Shown: positions 17,269-28,011 of the stretch, piece by piece | Layout: each line of letters starts with the position of its first letter | Position numbering within the stretch: the stretch's first letter is position 1 | DNA from: an uncultured Collinsella sp. | GTDB lineage: Bacteria; Actinomycetota; Coriobacteriia; Coriobacteriales; Coriobacteriaceae | Length of the DNA stretch: 64,000 nucleotides | NCBI GenBank assembly: GCA_900544875.1 | Contig: UQWS01000007.1 | Location: 36,774 to 100,773, forward strand | Direction of reading: 5' to 3' | Made by a program: the position numbers and the translations under genes | The notes under the pieces: model-generated | What the model saw: only the letters and a program-made list of their open reading frames with translations | The model's database searches: none | Told to the model about the DNA's origin: nothing

Positions 17269-19365
17269 TTACTTTTTGCGGGCAAGCTCACCGATGTTGG
17301 CGATGCCGGAGAAAACGGCCTCGAAGCGGTTGAGCAGCTTAAGGCGATTATCGCGAAGCTGCTCGTCCTTGTCCATGACCATGACCTCGTCGAAGAAGCG
17401 GTCGATGGGGGCACGCAGGGCGGCGAGGGCAGCAAATGCGGCCGGGTAGTCCTCGGCAGCAAGGGCGGCATCGACAGCGGTCTGAGCAGCCTCGGAGGCG
17501 TCGGCGAGCGCGAGTTCGGCCTCGCCCATCAGGGCGCGGTCGTACTCCGCACCCAGCTCGGGCTTCGAGATATGCGCGGCACGGGCATAGGCGGTAGCCA
17601 GGTTGTCGAACGTCTCAGCGTCATTCTTGCGGGCCTCGTCGAGGGCAGCGCAGCGGGCAAAGAAGACGGACGGGGCGATGATATGCACCGCAGAGACGGC
17701 GGCGACGGTATCGGCCGGAATCTTCTCGTCGCGGGCCATGCTCACCAGGCGGCCGTGGAAGAAGTCGCGGACCTGCTGGGCGACCTCGGCGGCGTCGAAC
17801 TCAATGCCCTGCTCGCTATAGAGCTCAAGGGCAAAGTCAATCAGCGACGTGGGGTCGATCGGCAGACGGTCGCGCAGGATGTTGATGATGCCGATAGCGG
17901 CACGACGCAGCGCGTACGGGTCGGAAGAGCCGGTCGGGGGCTCGCCGATGGCAAAGATACCGGCGATGGTATCGAGCTTGTCGGCGCAGGCCACGATGCA
18001 GCCGGCGGTACCCTCGGGCAGCTCGTCGCCGGCAAAGCGGGGACGATAGTGGTCGCGAATGGCGTGGGCGACTTCGTCGTTCTCCCCCATCGCGGTCGCG
18101 TAGTAACCACCCATCACGCCCTGTTGGCTCGTGAACTCGACGACGGCGTTGGACACCAGGTCGGCCTTGCACAGGTGAGCGGCGCGAGCGGCGTCGGCGG
18201 CCAGGTGGGCGCCCAGATGGGCCTCGCGGGCGATGGCGAGCGCGAGCTGCTCAACACGCTCGGACTTGGCGAGCACGCTGCCGAGCTTCTCCTGGAAGGC
18301 GACCTTGGCCAGACGCTCGCGGAACTCGTCGAGGGAGATCTTCAGGTCCTCCTCGTAGAAGAACTTGGCGTCGTCCAGGCGGGCGCGCACGACGCGCTCG
18401 TTGCCGTCGATCACACGCTCGGCGTTCTCGGGCTTGCTGTTGGAAACGACCACGAACTCACGCGTGAGCTTGCCCTCGCCGTCATAGATCGGGAAGTAGC
18501 GCTGGTTGGTGAGCATGGACTCGCAGATAATCTCGTGCGGGACCTTGAGGAACTCCTCGTCGAAGGTACCGACGAGCACCGTCGGCCACTCGCAGAGGTT
18601 GATGACCTCCTCAAAGACCTTCTTGGGCGTATCAACATGGCAGCCGGGGCGAACAGCCTCGACCTCGGCGATGCCGGCAAGGATGGCCTCACGACGACGC
18701 TCGGCAGAAAGCACGCCGGCGTCCTCGAGCACCTGCTCGTAGACGGCGGGGCTGGCGACAACATGGTCGCCGGCGCCCAAGACGCGATGACCGCGCGTGG
18801 TGTTGCCGCTCGTCACGTCAGCAAAGGTGACGGGCACGACGTCCTCGCCCAAAAGGCAGCAGATCCAGCGGACCGGACGCACGAACGTCGCGTGCTCGTG
18901 GCCCCAGCGCTGGGAGCGGTAGTTGGGCCACTGCAGGCCGGCGATGGTCTTCTCGCACAGGGCCGTCAGGATCGGAGTAGCCGGAGCGGAAGGAATGTTC
19001 TTCTCGGCAAAGACGTACTCACGACCGTCGGTGTCCTCGCGACGGACCAGATCCTCGGCAGCCACACCGAACTTACGGGCGAAGCCCTGGGCGGCCTTGG
19101 TGGTGTTACCGTCCGCGTCGAAGGCAATGTTGGCCGCGGGGCCACGCTTGACCTCGTGAACCTCATCGGTCGCGGTGGCGACGTCGGCCACGAGTGCAGC
19201 CAAACGACGCGGACTCGAGATCACGCGGACCTCGCCGTGGGCCAGACCGGCCTCGTCGAGACCCTTGGCGATCATGGTGCCAAGCTGCTTGACGGCATTG
19301 TTCAGCGGTGCGGAGGGCATTTCCTCCGTACCGATCTCAAACAGGAAATCCTTAGCGTCTGCCAT
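17269..19365 (-). CDS. glyS: Glycyl-tRNA synthetase beta subunit
   Basis: Beta chain of the alpha2-beta2 bacterial GlyRS. 698 residues beginning MADAKDFLFEIGTEEMPS, the conserved beta-subunit opening; the C-terminal part has the anticodon-binding region. Begins three bases after glyQ, with GAGGTGG upstream. No T-box leader is apparent before the operon. Confidence 0.97.
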   Translation of the reverse strand: MADAKDFLFEIGTEEMPSAPLNNAVKQLGTMIAKGLDEAGLAHGEVRVISSPRRLAALVADVATATDEVHEVKRGPAANIAFDADGNTTKAAQGFARKFGVAAEDLVRREDTDGREYVFAEKNIPSAPATPILTALCEKTIAGLQWPNYRSQRWGHEHATFVRPVRWICCLLGEDVVPVTFADVTSGNTTRGHRVLGAGDHVVASPAVYEQVLEDAGVLSAERRREAILAGIAEVEAVRPGCHVDTPKKVFEEVINLCEWPTVLVGTFDEEFLKVPHEIICESMLTNQRYFPIYDGEGKLTREFVVVSNSKPENAERVIDGNERVVRARLDDAKFFYEEDLKISLDEFRERLAKVAFQEKLGSVLAKSERVEQLALAIAREAHLGAHLAADAARAAHLCKADLVSNAVVEFTSQQGVMGGYYATAMGENDEVAHAIRDHYRPRFAGDELPEGTAGCIVACADKLDTIAGIFAIGEPPTGSSDPYALRRAAIGIINILRDRLPIDPTSLIDFALELYSEQGIEFDAAEVAQQVRDFFHGRLVSMARDEKIPADTVAAVSAVHIIAPSVFFARCAALDEARKNDAETFDNLATAYARAAHISKPELGAEYDRALMGEAELALADASEAAQTAVDAALAAEDYPAAFAALAALRAPIDRFFDEVMVMDKDEQLRDNRLKLLNRFEAVFSGIANIGELARKK

Positions 19366-19368
19366 GGC

Positions 19369-20280
19369 TTACGCCACCTCGCCTTCCTGGTTGGCATTCT
19401 CGTTGACTCCGGCGACCTCGGCCATATAGGCCTCGCAGCACGCCTTGGCGACGGCGCGGACACGCAGGATGTAGTTGGCACGCTCGACCGCAGACAGAGC
19501 GCCGCGGGCATCGAGCAGATTGAAAGCGTGGCTGCACTTCATGACGCAGTCGTATGCGGGCAACGGCAGCTTGCGCTCCAGGCAGGAATGGCACTCGGCC
19601 TCGTAGTCGTCAAACTTCTGACGCATCATCTCGACGTTGGCGACCTCAAAGTTATAGGCACTGAATTCGCGCTCGTTCTCGAGGAACACGTCGCCGTAGG
19701 TCATGGGCGTGCCATCGGGCAGGTAGCTCCACACCAGATCGTAGACCGAGTTGACGCCCTGGGCGTACATGGCGATACGCTCCAGGCCATAGGTAATCTC
19801 GACGGGCACGGGGTCGACCTCGATACCGCCCACCTGCTGGAAGTACGTAAACTGCGTGACCTCCATGCCGTTGAGCCAGACCTCCCAGCCAAGGCCCCAG
19901 GCGCCCAGGGTCGGGCTCTCCCAGTCGTCCTCGACAAAGCGGACGTCATGGTCGTTGGGGTCCAGGCCAATGGCGGCCAGCGAACCCAGGTAGAGCTCCT
20001 GGGCGTTGACCGGCGACGGCTTGATGAGCACCTGGAACTGATAGTAGTGCTGCATGCGGTTAGGGTTCTCGCCGTAGCGGCCGTCGGCGGGACGGCGGCA
20101 AGGCTGCGCATAGCAGGTGCGCCACTCGGCGGGACCGAGCGAGCGCAGCGTGGTCGCGGTATGGAAGGTACCGGCACCGACCTCGGAGTCATAGGGCTGC
20201 ATAATGACGCAGCCCTGCTCGCCCCAGTACTGCTGGAGGCGCAGGATGATGTCTTGGAAGGAAAGCGATGAAGCGTTCAT
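19369..20280 (-). CDS. glyQ: Glycyl-tRNA synthetase alpha subunit
   Basis: Catalytic alpha chain of heterotetrameric GlyRS. 303 residues starting [19 protein letters not shown], with [13 protein letters not shown] and [20 protein letters not shown], all characteristic. Charges tRNA-Gly in the cytosol. Upstream of it a TATAGT (20327-20332, minus strand) could be a -10 box but lacks a good -35. Confidence 0.97.
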   Translation of the reverse strand: MNASSLSFQDIILRLQQYWGEQGCVIMQPYDSEVGAGTFHTATTLRSLGPAEWRTCYAQPCRRPADGRYGENPNRMQHYYQFQVLIKPSPVNAQELYLGSLAAIGLDPNDHDVRFVEDDWESPTLGAWGLGWEVWLNGMEVTQFTYFQQVGGIEVDPVPVEITYGLERIAMYAQGVNSVYDLVWSYLPDGTPMTYGDVFLENEREFSAYNFEVANVEMMRQKFDDYEAECHSCLERKLPLPAYDCVMKCSHAFNLLDARGALSAVERANYILRVRAVAKACCEAYMAEVAGVNENANQEGEVA

Positions 20281-20339
20281 GCCTCTAATATCCCCTCGTC
20301 GAAACGATTACACGGTTAGGTACTGTACTATAGCGGTTT

Positions 20340-20903
20340 TTAGTCGATAGCGCCGATGCGGTTGAGCGGCCAGTAGCGCACAAGCGCCACAGCGATCAAA
20401 TCAGAGCGATCGACGGGACCAAAGTAGCGCGAGTCGGCAGAGTTTTCGCGGTTGTCGCCCATCACCCACACGCACCCGTCGGGAACGGTGTAGGGATAAC
20501 TCACCTGGGCGCCAGGCGCTTGGACCGAAAGCGGCCAGCTCATGCCCGTCGTATAGTCCTCGTCGAGCGCCTGGCCGTCAACGACGACCTTGCCGTCCTG
20601 AAGGTCGACCGTCTGGCCGGCCGTGGCGATGACGCGCTTTACCAGCACGTCATGCTCGGATGTGGCATCGGGGTTGTGAAACACCACGATATCGCCCTGT
20701 TTGACGGGCTGTCCGAGTTCGAGCGTCACCTTCTGCGCCAGAATCTGATCGCCGATCTCGATCGTGTCCTCCATGGAACCGGTGGGCACTACAAAGGGCT
20801 CGACCACAAACGAGCGAATCAAGAAGGTGGCGACCAGTGCGATCGCGATGACCGCGATCCACTCAAAAGCGCCCCTCAACGCGGAATGTTGCGTAGGAAC
20901 CAT
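20340..20903 (-). CDS. lepB: Signal peptidase I
   Basis: Cleaves signal peptides of exported proteins at the outer face of the membrane. 187 residues from ATG 20903; one N-terminal transmembrane helix (about 13-30), nucleophile Ser43 in PTGSMEDTI, general-base Lys89 in LVKRVIA, and box E GDNRENSADSR. A GTG at 20909 overlaps the trmD stop but leaves no room for the GAGGAG site, which suits the ATG. Confidence 0.95.
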   Translation of the reverse strand: MVPTQHSALRGAFEWIAVIAIALVATFLIRSFVVEPFVVPTGSMEDTIEIGDQILAQKVTLELGQPVKQGDIVVFHNPDATSEHDVLVKRVIATAGQTVDLQDGKVVVDGQALDEDYTTGMSWPLSVQAPGAQVSYPYTVPDGCVWVMGDNRENSADSRYFGPVDRSDLIAVALVRYWPLNRIGAID

Positions 20904-20905
20904 AC

Positions 20906-21664
20906 TCACTCCTCGCTCTGCGAATACGAAGCGTCAAGGATCACCTGCGCGTAAGCGCGCTCCTCGGGCGTGAGCCGCGCCGTCTCGATCAAGTCCGGAC
21001 GCCAGCGGCAGGTGCGCTCGATGGCGTTCTTGCGACGCCAGGCATCGACCTTGGCGTGATCGCCGCTCACAAGCACCGGAGGCACGCCCTCGCCGTTGAA
21101 CTCGGCGGGACGGGTGTACTGCGCGTACTCGAGCAGGCCTCCGTCCTCGGCGGTCGAGAACGACTCGTCGACGTTGCTCATCTCATCACCAAGGGCGCCG
21201 GGAATGAGGCGCACGACGGCATCGGCAACGACCATAGCGGGAAGTTCGCCGCCCGTAAGCACGTAGTCGCCGATCGACAGACGCTCATCGGCATACGCAT
21301 ACGCGCGCTCGTCGACGCCCTCGTAGCGGCTGCACACAAACAGCAGGCGCTCACTTTTGAGCAGGCGCTCGGCCACATGCTGCGTAAAGGGCTCGCCACA
21401 GGGGGTGAAGAACACAACCGTGGGCTTGGGACCCTCTGCGCCAATGGCCTCGATGGCCTCTGCGATAGGCTCGACCTTCATGAGCATGCCCTGCCCGCCG
21501 CCGTACGGCTCGTCATCGACGGTACGATGACGGTCGTGCGTCCAGTCGCGCAGGTTATACGCCTTAAAATCAAAAAGGCCGGCCTTACGGGCGCGGCCCA
21601 AAATCGATGTGGACATGACGGGCTCAAACATCTCGGGAAAGACCGAAAGGGTCTCAATCAGCAT
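20906..21664 (-). CDS. trmD: tRNA (guanine-37-N1) methyltransferase
   Basis: Methylates G37 next to the anticodon with SAM, preventing +1 frameshifting. 252 residues; trefoil-knot SPOUT fold with GDYVLTGGELPA and the opening IETLSVFPEMF. Order rpsP-khpA-rimM-trmD is classical. ATG 21664 follows AGGGAGG. Confidence 0.97.
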   Translation of the reverse strand: MLIETLSVFPEMFEPVMSTSILGRARKAGLFDFKAYNLRDWTHDRHRTVDDEPYGGGQGMLMKVEPIAEAIEAIGAEGPKPTVVFFTPCGEPFTQHVAERLLKSERLLFVCSRYEGVDERAYAYADERLSIGDYVLTGGELPAMVVADAVVRLIPGALGDEMSNVDESFSTAEDGGLLEYAQYTRPAEFNGEGVPPVLVSGDHAKVDAWRRKNAIERTCRWRPDLIETARLTPEERAYAQVILDASYSQSEE

Positions 21665-21674
21665 GTTGTCCTCC

Positions 21675-22196
21675 CTACTTGTCCATATCGATCAGGCCGT
21701 CCATAACGTGGACGGAAATTGTTCCTGTGTCGGGAAGATCGAGCACAACCTGCTCGATCACGGGAATCAGTACCTCGCCGTACCGATCGCCCTCGACAAC
21801 CCAAACATCGTTGGCGGGCGTCGACATGATCTCGACAATCGTGCCGAGCGAACCGAAGCGCTCGTCGACCACCTCGCGGCCCATCAGGTCGGTATAGGCG
21901 GCGTCGAGCGAATCGAGCTCAAAGTCGTCACGATTTGCCAGCACATAGCATCCCGTGATGCCCTCGGCGGCCGTCAAGTCGTCAATACCCTCAAACGAGA
22001 CCAGATCGCCATCGCCCGTATCGGTGACGGACACGACCGTGCAAAAGCGGTCGCGCTTGAGCGCCGGCGGCGTCAGGGCGACGCGCATACCCGGCTCTAA
22101 TACAGAAGGAAGCCCCCGCAGCGGCTGCGCGAGGACCTCCCCCTTCCTTCCGTGCGGCTTGACCACACGGGCGATGTTTTTGTACTGGGACCTCAA
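21675..22196 (-). CDS. rimM: 16S rRNA processing factor RimM
   Basis: Binds S19 and the 30S head during assembly. 173 residues with IARVVKPHGRKGEV near the N-terminus and the PRC-barrel at the C-terminus (DLMGREVVDERFGSLG). Start TTG at 22196; no ATG or GTG fits the conserved N-terminus, and the ribosome binding site is poorly spaced, so coupling to khpA four bases upstream is likely. Confidence 0.93.
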   Translation of the reverse strand: MRSQYKNIARVVKPHGRKGEVLAQPLRGLPSVLEPGMRVALTPPALKRDRFCTVVSVTDTGDGDLVSFEGIDDLTAAEGITGCYVLANRDDFELDSLDAAYTDLMGREVVDERFGSLGTIVEIMSTPANDVWVVEGDRYGEVLIPVIEQVVLDLPDTGTISVHVMDGLIDMDK

Positions 22197-22200
22197 GGTC

Positions 22201-22485
22201 CTAGCCCAGAACCTCTACCTCGACAGCAGTGTCGAGGCGAGCGGCCAGTGCACGGGCGAGCGTGCGAATGGCCTTGATGGTACGGCCACGACGGCCGATG
22301 ACCTTAGCGACGTCATCCTCGGCGACCGAAACCTCGATCGTAGAGGCGTCGTCACCATCGATGACCTCAAGGCTCACGGAATCCGGGTCGTCGACGATCT
22401 GAACAACGAGATATTCGACGAGATCGGCGATGCGATCTGAGAGCATTGCCTCACCCTCGAGCTGTGCAGCGTCAACCTCAGGCAC
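22201..22485 (-). CDS. khpA: KH-domain RNA-binding protein KhpA
   Basis: Small RNA-binding protein that partners with KhpB/EloR in Gram-positives and affects cell elongation and division. 94 residues with the GXXG loop GRRG at 64-67 inside VIGRRGRTIKAIRTL. GTG start at 22485 with GAGGAG six bases upstream; an internal ATG at 22446 would give a 81-residue form closer to the family core. Confidence 0.93.
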   Translation of the reverse strand: MPEVDAAQLEGEAMLSDRIADLVEYLVVQIVDDPDSVSLEVIDGDDASTIEVSVAEDDVAKVIGRRGRTIKAIRTLARALAARLDTAVEVEVLG

Positions 22486-22488
22486 GAT

Positions 22489-22830
22489 TTACTCCTCGGC
22501 GCCCTCAGCGGCCTCAGCGGCAGCCTTAGCGGCCTCGGCCTCTTTGGCGAGCTGCTTCTTGGACTTCTTGACGACGGTCTCGGTCTTCTCGCCCTCGTTG
22601 GCGGCCTTGACCAGAGCGGCGACGGCGTCGGTGAGCTGAGCGCCCTTGGACTGCCAGTCGGCGATCTTCTCGAGGTCGAGGTTGATGGTCTTGGGGGCGG
22701 TCATCGGGTTGTAGCGGCCAACCTCCTCGATGATACGACCGTCACGCGGGGCGCGGGAATCGGCGACGACGACACGGTAGTACGGACGCTTCTTAGCGCC
22801 GTGACGAGCAAGGCGAATCTTGACTGCCAA
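22489..22830 (-). CDS. rpsP: Ribosomal protein S16
   Basis: Small-subunit assembly protein. 113 residues, beginning [25 protein letters not shown] after the initiator; core is complete by about residue 78 and is followed by a Lys/Glu/Ala-rich tail. The start is TTG at 22830, six bases after GGAGGAG; a reading frame from 22866 adds residues foreign to S16 and lacks a ribosome site. First gene of the rpsP-khpA-rimM-trmD-lepB operon. Confidence 0.96.
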   Translation of the reverse strand: MAVKIRLARHGAKKRPYYRVVVADSRAPRDGRIIEEVGRYNPMTAPKTINLDLEKIADWQSKGAQLTDAVAALVKAANEGEKTETVVKKSKKQLAKEAEAAKAAAEAAEGAEE

Positions 22831-22886
22831 AGGAAACTCCTCCAACCAAGCAGCTTTAGGCTGCAACTACAAACAAACAGTTGAAC

Positions 22887-22915
22887 ATAATACGCCATCG
22901 ACGCGGGCAGGTGAA
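22887..22915 (-). promoter_or_regulatory. Sigma-70-type promoter of rpsP operon
   Basis: On the minus strand TTCACC (22910-22915), 17-bp spacer, TATTAT (22887-22892). Predicted start near 22880, about 50 nt before the TTG start. Confidence 0.6.
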
Positions 22916-23019
22916 GTCCGTGAGACCAACTTCTTCGGTGTAGTCGAAGGCAAATCCATATCTTAGACAAGAATTCGCGATTTGCAAGCACATCCACGCA
23001 CCCCACATGAGCTGCGCGG

Positions 23020-23025
23020 TATACT
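23020..23025 (+). promoter_or_regulatory. -10 box of dinB, probably leaderless
   Basis: TATACT ends six bases before the dinB ATG at 23032, so transcription would begin at or next to the A of the ATG. No Shine-Dalgarno sequence precedes the ATG. No clear -35. Confidence 0.5.
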
Positions 23026-23031
23026 CATGCC

Positions 23032-24285
23032 ATGAAAAGACGCGAACATACATACGGTTATGAAGATGCTGCGGGCGTCACGCCGCCGCCCTGGACGGGG
23101 CCGGCGGTGGGCCTCATGGATCTCGATGCGTTTTTTGCGAGCGTGGAAATGCTCGACCATCCCGAGTGGCGCGGCAAGCCACTCATCGTGGGTGGCGATG
23201 CCGATTCCCGCGGCGTTGTGTCCACCTGCTCATACGAGGCGCGTCGCTTTGGCGTGCACTCCGCCATGCCCTCGGCCGAGGCACGGCGCCTCTGTCCGCA
23301 GGCCATTTGGACGCATGGGCACTTTGATCGCTACCGCGAGGTGAGCGCGCAGGTCATGGCGATTCTTGCCGAAGAGACGCCGCGCGTTGAGCGCGTATCC
23401 ATCGACGAAGCCTTTATCGATATCACACCGGGTCGCTTTGCGCCCGAAGACCCGCTACTGGTTGCGCGGCGTATAAGCGACCGCGTGGCAGCGCTGGGAG
23501 TGACCTGCTCCATTGGCGTGGGCTGCAACAAGACGGTCGCAAAGATCGCAAGCGAGCGGGATAAGCCGTTTGGGCTGACCATCGTGCGCCCCGGAACCGA
23601 GCAGCGCTTTTTGGCCGCGCTGCCGGTATCTGCCATGAGCGGCATCGGGCGCTCGGCCGAGGAGCGACTGCGCCGCATGCGCATCTACACGCTCGGCGAG
23701 CTGTCACGTTCACCGGAATCAACCTTGGCCTCTATTTTTGGCGTCAACGGCGAACGCATGCGTCAGCGTGCGCTGGGACTCGAAATATCCGAAGTAACAA
23801 GCCTCGATGAGGAACGCGAGGTTAAATCCGTGAGCAATGAGCGCACCTTTGCGAAAGATTTGACTGAGCGTGGGGACATCGAAGCGGCGATTGCGCTGTT
23901 GGGAGAGTCGGTTGGACGCCGCCTGCGCCGTCAGGGACTGACGGGCGGCACGGTAACGCTCAAGCTTAAGTATTCGTATGGCAGCGGACGCACGGCGCAG
24001 CGGCGGCTTCCCCACCCCACCGACGATGAGAACATCTTTGTGGCGGTTGCGCTCGAACTGCTCGACAACATCTGGCAGGAAGGCATGCATGTGCGTCTGG
24101 CGGGTATCGGGATGAGCGACTTTGACCATCAGGGCGGCATCCAGACCGACCTGTTCTGCGAAGTCGACGACCGCGGAGCCCAATCAAGCGACCGTCGCGA
24201 CCTCTCAGTCGCGATCGATGCCGTCCGAGACAAGTTCGGCGACACCGCCCTATCTTTCGGCCGCCAATCCCGCTTCAATGATTAA
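23032..24285 (+). CDS. dinB: DNA polymerase IV (Y family)
   Basis: Error-prone translesion polymerase. 417 residues; MDLDAFFASVE with catalytic Asp30 and SIDEAF with Asp125/Glu126 form the palm active site; the HhH thumb (SGIGRSAEERLRR) and little-finger domain follow. It has 25 extra N-terminal residues before the usual start. Divergent from rpsP, convergent with rsfS. No obvious LexA box seen. The C-terminus lacks a clear clamp-binding motif by eye. Confidence 0.96.
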   Translation: MKRREHTYGYEDAAGVTPPPWTGPAVGLMDLDAFFASVEMLDHPEWRGKPLIVGGDADSRGVVSTCSYEARRFGVHSAMPSAEARRLCPQAIWTHGHFDRYREVSAQVMAILAEETPRVERVSIDEAFIDITPGRFAPEDPLLVARRISDRVAALGVTCSIGVGCNKTVAKIASERDKPFGLTIVRPGTEQRFLAALPVSAMSGIGRSAEERLRRMRIYTLGELSRSPESTLASIFGVNGERMRQRALGLEISEVTSLDEEREVKSVSNERTFAKDLTERGDIEAAIALLGESVGRRLRRQGLTGGTVTLKLKYSYGSGRTAQRRLPHPTDDENIFVAVALELLDNIWQEGMHVRLAGIGMSDFDHQGGIQTDLFCEVDDRGAQSSDRRDLSVAIDAVRDKFGDTALSFGRQSRFND

Positions 24286-24305
24286 CCGCCTTTGTAAAAA
24301 TAGAA

Positions 24306-24341
24306 AGCCGGGCAGGTGCGGAAAACCGCAACTGCCCGGCG
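24306..24341. terminator. Bidirectional terminator between dinB and rsfS
   Basis: A 15-bp stem with one mismatch and an AAAA loop (24308-24341). On the minus strand it is followed by a T-rich run, so it serves rsfS best, and lies 20 bp after dinB on the plus strand. Confidence 0.75.
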
Positions 24342-24383
24342 AAATGCGCGAGGCTAGCTAAAAGCCCCATATCAAATGAGCCA

Positions 24384-24839
24384 CTAGAGGAGGTCGAGGG
24401 GGAGCTGGGGGGCGTCACCCCAGAGCTTTTCTAGGCGGTAAAAGTCGCGGGCTTCGGGAGTGAAGACATGGACGACAACCGAGCCGTAGTCCATGAGCAT
24501 CCAGGTCTTCTGCTCGCGGCCCTCGATGGAGAACGGATGCTCGCCGCAAGCCTCGGCAACCTTCTCCTCGATCTCGTCGACAATCGAATCGACCTGGCGG
24601 TTGTTGGTACCGGTGGCAAGCACAAAGTAGTCGCACGCGTCGGAAAGCTCGGTCAGGTCGAGCACCTGCACGTCCTCGCCCTTCTTGTCGTAGGCGGCCT
24701 GCGCGGCGGCGCGGGCGACATCCTCGGCGGCGACACCGCTCGCGGACAGCGAGGCGGCGGTGCGGTCGGACGTGGCAGCGAAACTCTTGTGCTCCACACC
24801 TTCAAGAATCTGCTCGTCAGTCATGGTCTCGTCGGCCAT
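24384..24839 (-). CDS. rsfS: Ribosomal silencing factor RsfS
   Basis: Binds L14 and blocks subunit joining in starvation. 151 residues from ATG 24839 (MADETMTDEQ), supported by AGAGG six bases upstream. The family core occupies residues 55 to 140 (LDLTELSDACDYFVLATG, WMLMDYGSVVVHVF). The first 50 residues are an Ala/Ser-rich extension not found in E. coli. Last gene of obgE-nadD-yqeK-rsfS. Confidence 0.93.
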   Translation of the reverse strand: MADETMTDEQILEGVEHKSFAATSDRTAASLSASGVAAEDVARAAAQAAYDKKGEDVQVLDLTELSDACDYFVLATGTNNRQVDSIVDEIEEKVAEACGEHPFSIEGREQKTWMLMDYGSVVVHVFTPEARDFYRLEKLWGDAPQLPLDLL

Positions 24840-24867
24840 GGAATACCTCTTTCTAGACACACCCGAG

Positions 24868-25488
24868 CTAGCGCAGCTGGGCGTAATGGTTGTAAATCGT
24901 AATAGCCGTGGGATAAAGATAGCGCCCGGACTGGATCACAAAGACCAGACCCTGCGCAAAACAGGAGAAGAACAACTCGTCGAGCGAGGACTTCCCCACC
25001 ATCTTGCGCAGCGCATGGGCATAGTCGCCGTGGCGGTTGGGCTCGATGGCATCGGCCACAAAGACCACCATATCGAGCGGCGTCATGTCGCAGGCACCCA
25101 CGGTGTGACGGTCGACAGCCTGGAAAACGGCCGGTGACAGCTCGGGAAAAAGCTGCGGAAGCTCATAGGCGGCAACAGGGCCATGCAAAAGCGGCGTCGC
25201 GGCGGAAGGAGAGCCGGCAACTTTGATGCCATAGTGAATCGCGCGGGCCACGAGCTCGTCATCGGAAAGCACCTTGTCCCAGTCGTGAATTAAGCCGGCG
25301 GCAGCCGCATCAAAGCGGTCAACGCCGTAGACCTCGGCCAGATGAAGTGCGGTCTCGGCAACACCCAGCGAATGCACATAGCGCTTGCGCTTATCTTTCA
25401 TGCGAACATCGAGCAGCTCTTGAATGCGCTTGAGCAGCGCGCGCTCATCGCCCTCAAACTGATCCTCTACCGACAACGTAGCCCCCAT
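24868..25488 (-). CDS. yqeK: HD-domain Ap4A hydrolase family protein YqeK
   Basis: HD phosphohydrolase; Bacillus YqeK cleaves diadenosine tetraphosphate symmetrically. 206 residues; HD pair at 68-69 in LIHDWDK, with HSLGVAETA before it and DAIEPNR downstream. The start ATG at 25488 shares its A with the nadD stop; a GTG one codon earlier is also possible. The nadD-yqeK-rsfS order is conserved. Confidence 0.93.
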   Translation of the reverse strand: MGATLSVEDQFEGDERALLKRIQELLDVRMKDKRKRYVHSLGVAETALHLAEVYGVDRFDAAAAGLIHDWDKVLSDDELVARAIHYGIKVAGSPSAATPLLHGPVAAYELPQLFPELSPAVFQAVDRHTVGACDMTPLDMVVFVADAIEPNRHGDYAHALRKMVGKSSLDELFFSCFAQGLVFVIQSGRYLYPTAITIYNHYAQLR

Positions 25489-26165
25489 CACTCAAAATCT
25501 TCTTGGCCCAAATCGGCATATAGCCTGCGCTTGCGAATGTAGCCGAGCACGGACTCGCTCGTAAGATAGCGCACGCTCATGCCGCGGGCAACTCGCTTAC
25601 GAATGTTCGTCGAGCTGATCGCCAGCGCCGGAATCTGAATATAGCGCACGTCGAACGGCAGCCCCGACTCTTTGATTCGGGCACGCGCCGTATCGATATC
25701 AAAGCCCGGTCGCGTCGCCGCAATAAAGGTAGCAAGCTCAGCGATTCGCTCGGCATCATGCCAGGTCACAATATCGATAATCGCATCGGCGCCCGTAATA
25801 AAGTAGAGTTTTACCTGCGGCGGGTAAAAGTCGCGAAGGGCATGAAGCGTATCGGCCGTATAGGTTACGCCCGGACGGTCAATCTCGAACCGGCTCGCCA
25901 AAAAGGCCGGGTTCGCGGCGGTGGCGAGGACCGTCATGGCATAACGGTCCTCGGCAGGCGTCACCGGCTTGTCAAGCTTAAAGGCGGGAGAGCCCGCCGG
26001 CATAAAGAGCACGGCGTCCAAGTCGAGCGACTCGCGCGCCTGCTCGGCAGTCACCAGGTGCCCGTAATGAATCGGGTCGAATGTGCCGCCCATAATGCCA
26101 AGCCGAAACTCTTTGCCCTCTTTTATGGGCAGCTCGGGCAAACCGATTCCACCGCGCAGCGACAT
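25488..26165 (-). CDS. nadD: Nicotinate-nucleotide adenylyltransferase
   Basis: Makes deamido-NAD from nicotinate mononucleotide and ATP. 225 residues; the nucleotidyltransferase motif GGTFDPIHYGHL is at 26-37 and ISSTNIRKRV near residue 188. About 20 residues precede the usual start, so an internal start at the Met before GGTFD cannot be excluded. Three bases after obgE. Confidence 0.95.
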   Translation of the reverse strand: MSLRGGIGLPELPIKEGKEFRLGIMGGTFDPIHYGHLVTAEQARESLDLDAVLFMPAGSPAFKLDKPVTPAEDRYAMTVLATAANPAFLASRFEIDRPGVTYTADTLHALRDFYPPQVKLYFITGADAIIDIVTWHDAERIAELATFIAATRPGFDIDTARARIKESGLPFDVRYIQIPALAISSTNIRKRVARGMSVRYLTSESVLGYIRKRRLYADLGQEDFE

Positions 26166-26168
26166 GGC

Positions 26169-27647
<1,479 letters not shown>

Positions 27648-27692
27648 CTACAAAAAAGAAGGAGACCCTTGAATCCTAAAACTCAAGTGCCT
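27648..27692 (-). terminator. Terminator between rpmA and obgE
   Basis: Imperfect 12-bp stem (GGAGgcACTTGA type) with a 10-base loop, followed on the minus strand by CTTTCTTTTTT-like T-rich sequence. Probably partial, as obgE follows closely with no clear promoter. Confidence 0.6.
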
Positions 27693-27720
27693 CCCACATA
27701 TGTGCTCTATGAAGGGTGAA

Positions 27721-27978
27721 TTACGCGTTCGCGAGCGGGCGTACGCTGACCCTGTGCTTGATACCCTTGTGGAACTCAACGGTACCGTCGACCAGCGCGA
27801 ACAGCGTGTCGTCCTTGCCACGGCCAACGTTCTCACCCGGGTGGATGTGAGTGCCGTGCTGACGGACGAGAATCGTGCCCGTGGTTACCGTCTGGCCGGC
27901 ATAGCGCTTCGTGCCAAGGCGCTGACCGCGGGAGTCACGGCCATTACGGGAGGAACCGAGTCCTTTTTTGTGTGCCAT
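27721..27978 (-). CDS. rpmA: Ribosomal protein L27
   Basis: 85 residues starting [16 protein letters not shown], whose flexible N-terminus reaches the peptidyl transferase centre. There is no N-terminal extension of the Firmicutes type that needs cleavage by Prp, and accordingly no prp/ysxB gene lies between rplU and rpmA. Confidence 0.97.
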   Translation of the reverse strand: MAHKKGLGSSRNGRDSRGQRLGTKRYAGQTVTTGTILVRQHGTHIHPGENVGRGKDDTLFALVDGTVEFHKGIKHRVSVRPLANA

Positions 27979-28011
27979 TGTGTATACCTACTCTTTCGTT
28001 ACGAGTGTAAT

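Noticed and set aside
17017..20271. 1084-codon open frame on the plus strand opposite glyS-glyQ
   Set aside because: It is the antisense shadow of two well-recognised synthetase genes; its translation is a Val/Leu/Gly/His-rich pattern made by GC-rich codons read backwards, with no domain and no ribosome site.
20281..20340. T-box riboswitch before glyQS
   Set aside because: The leader is only about 40-60 nt, without a T-box sequence or terminator/antiterminator pair.
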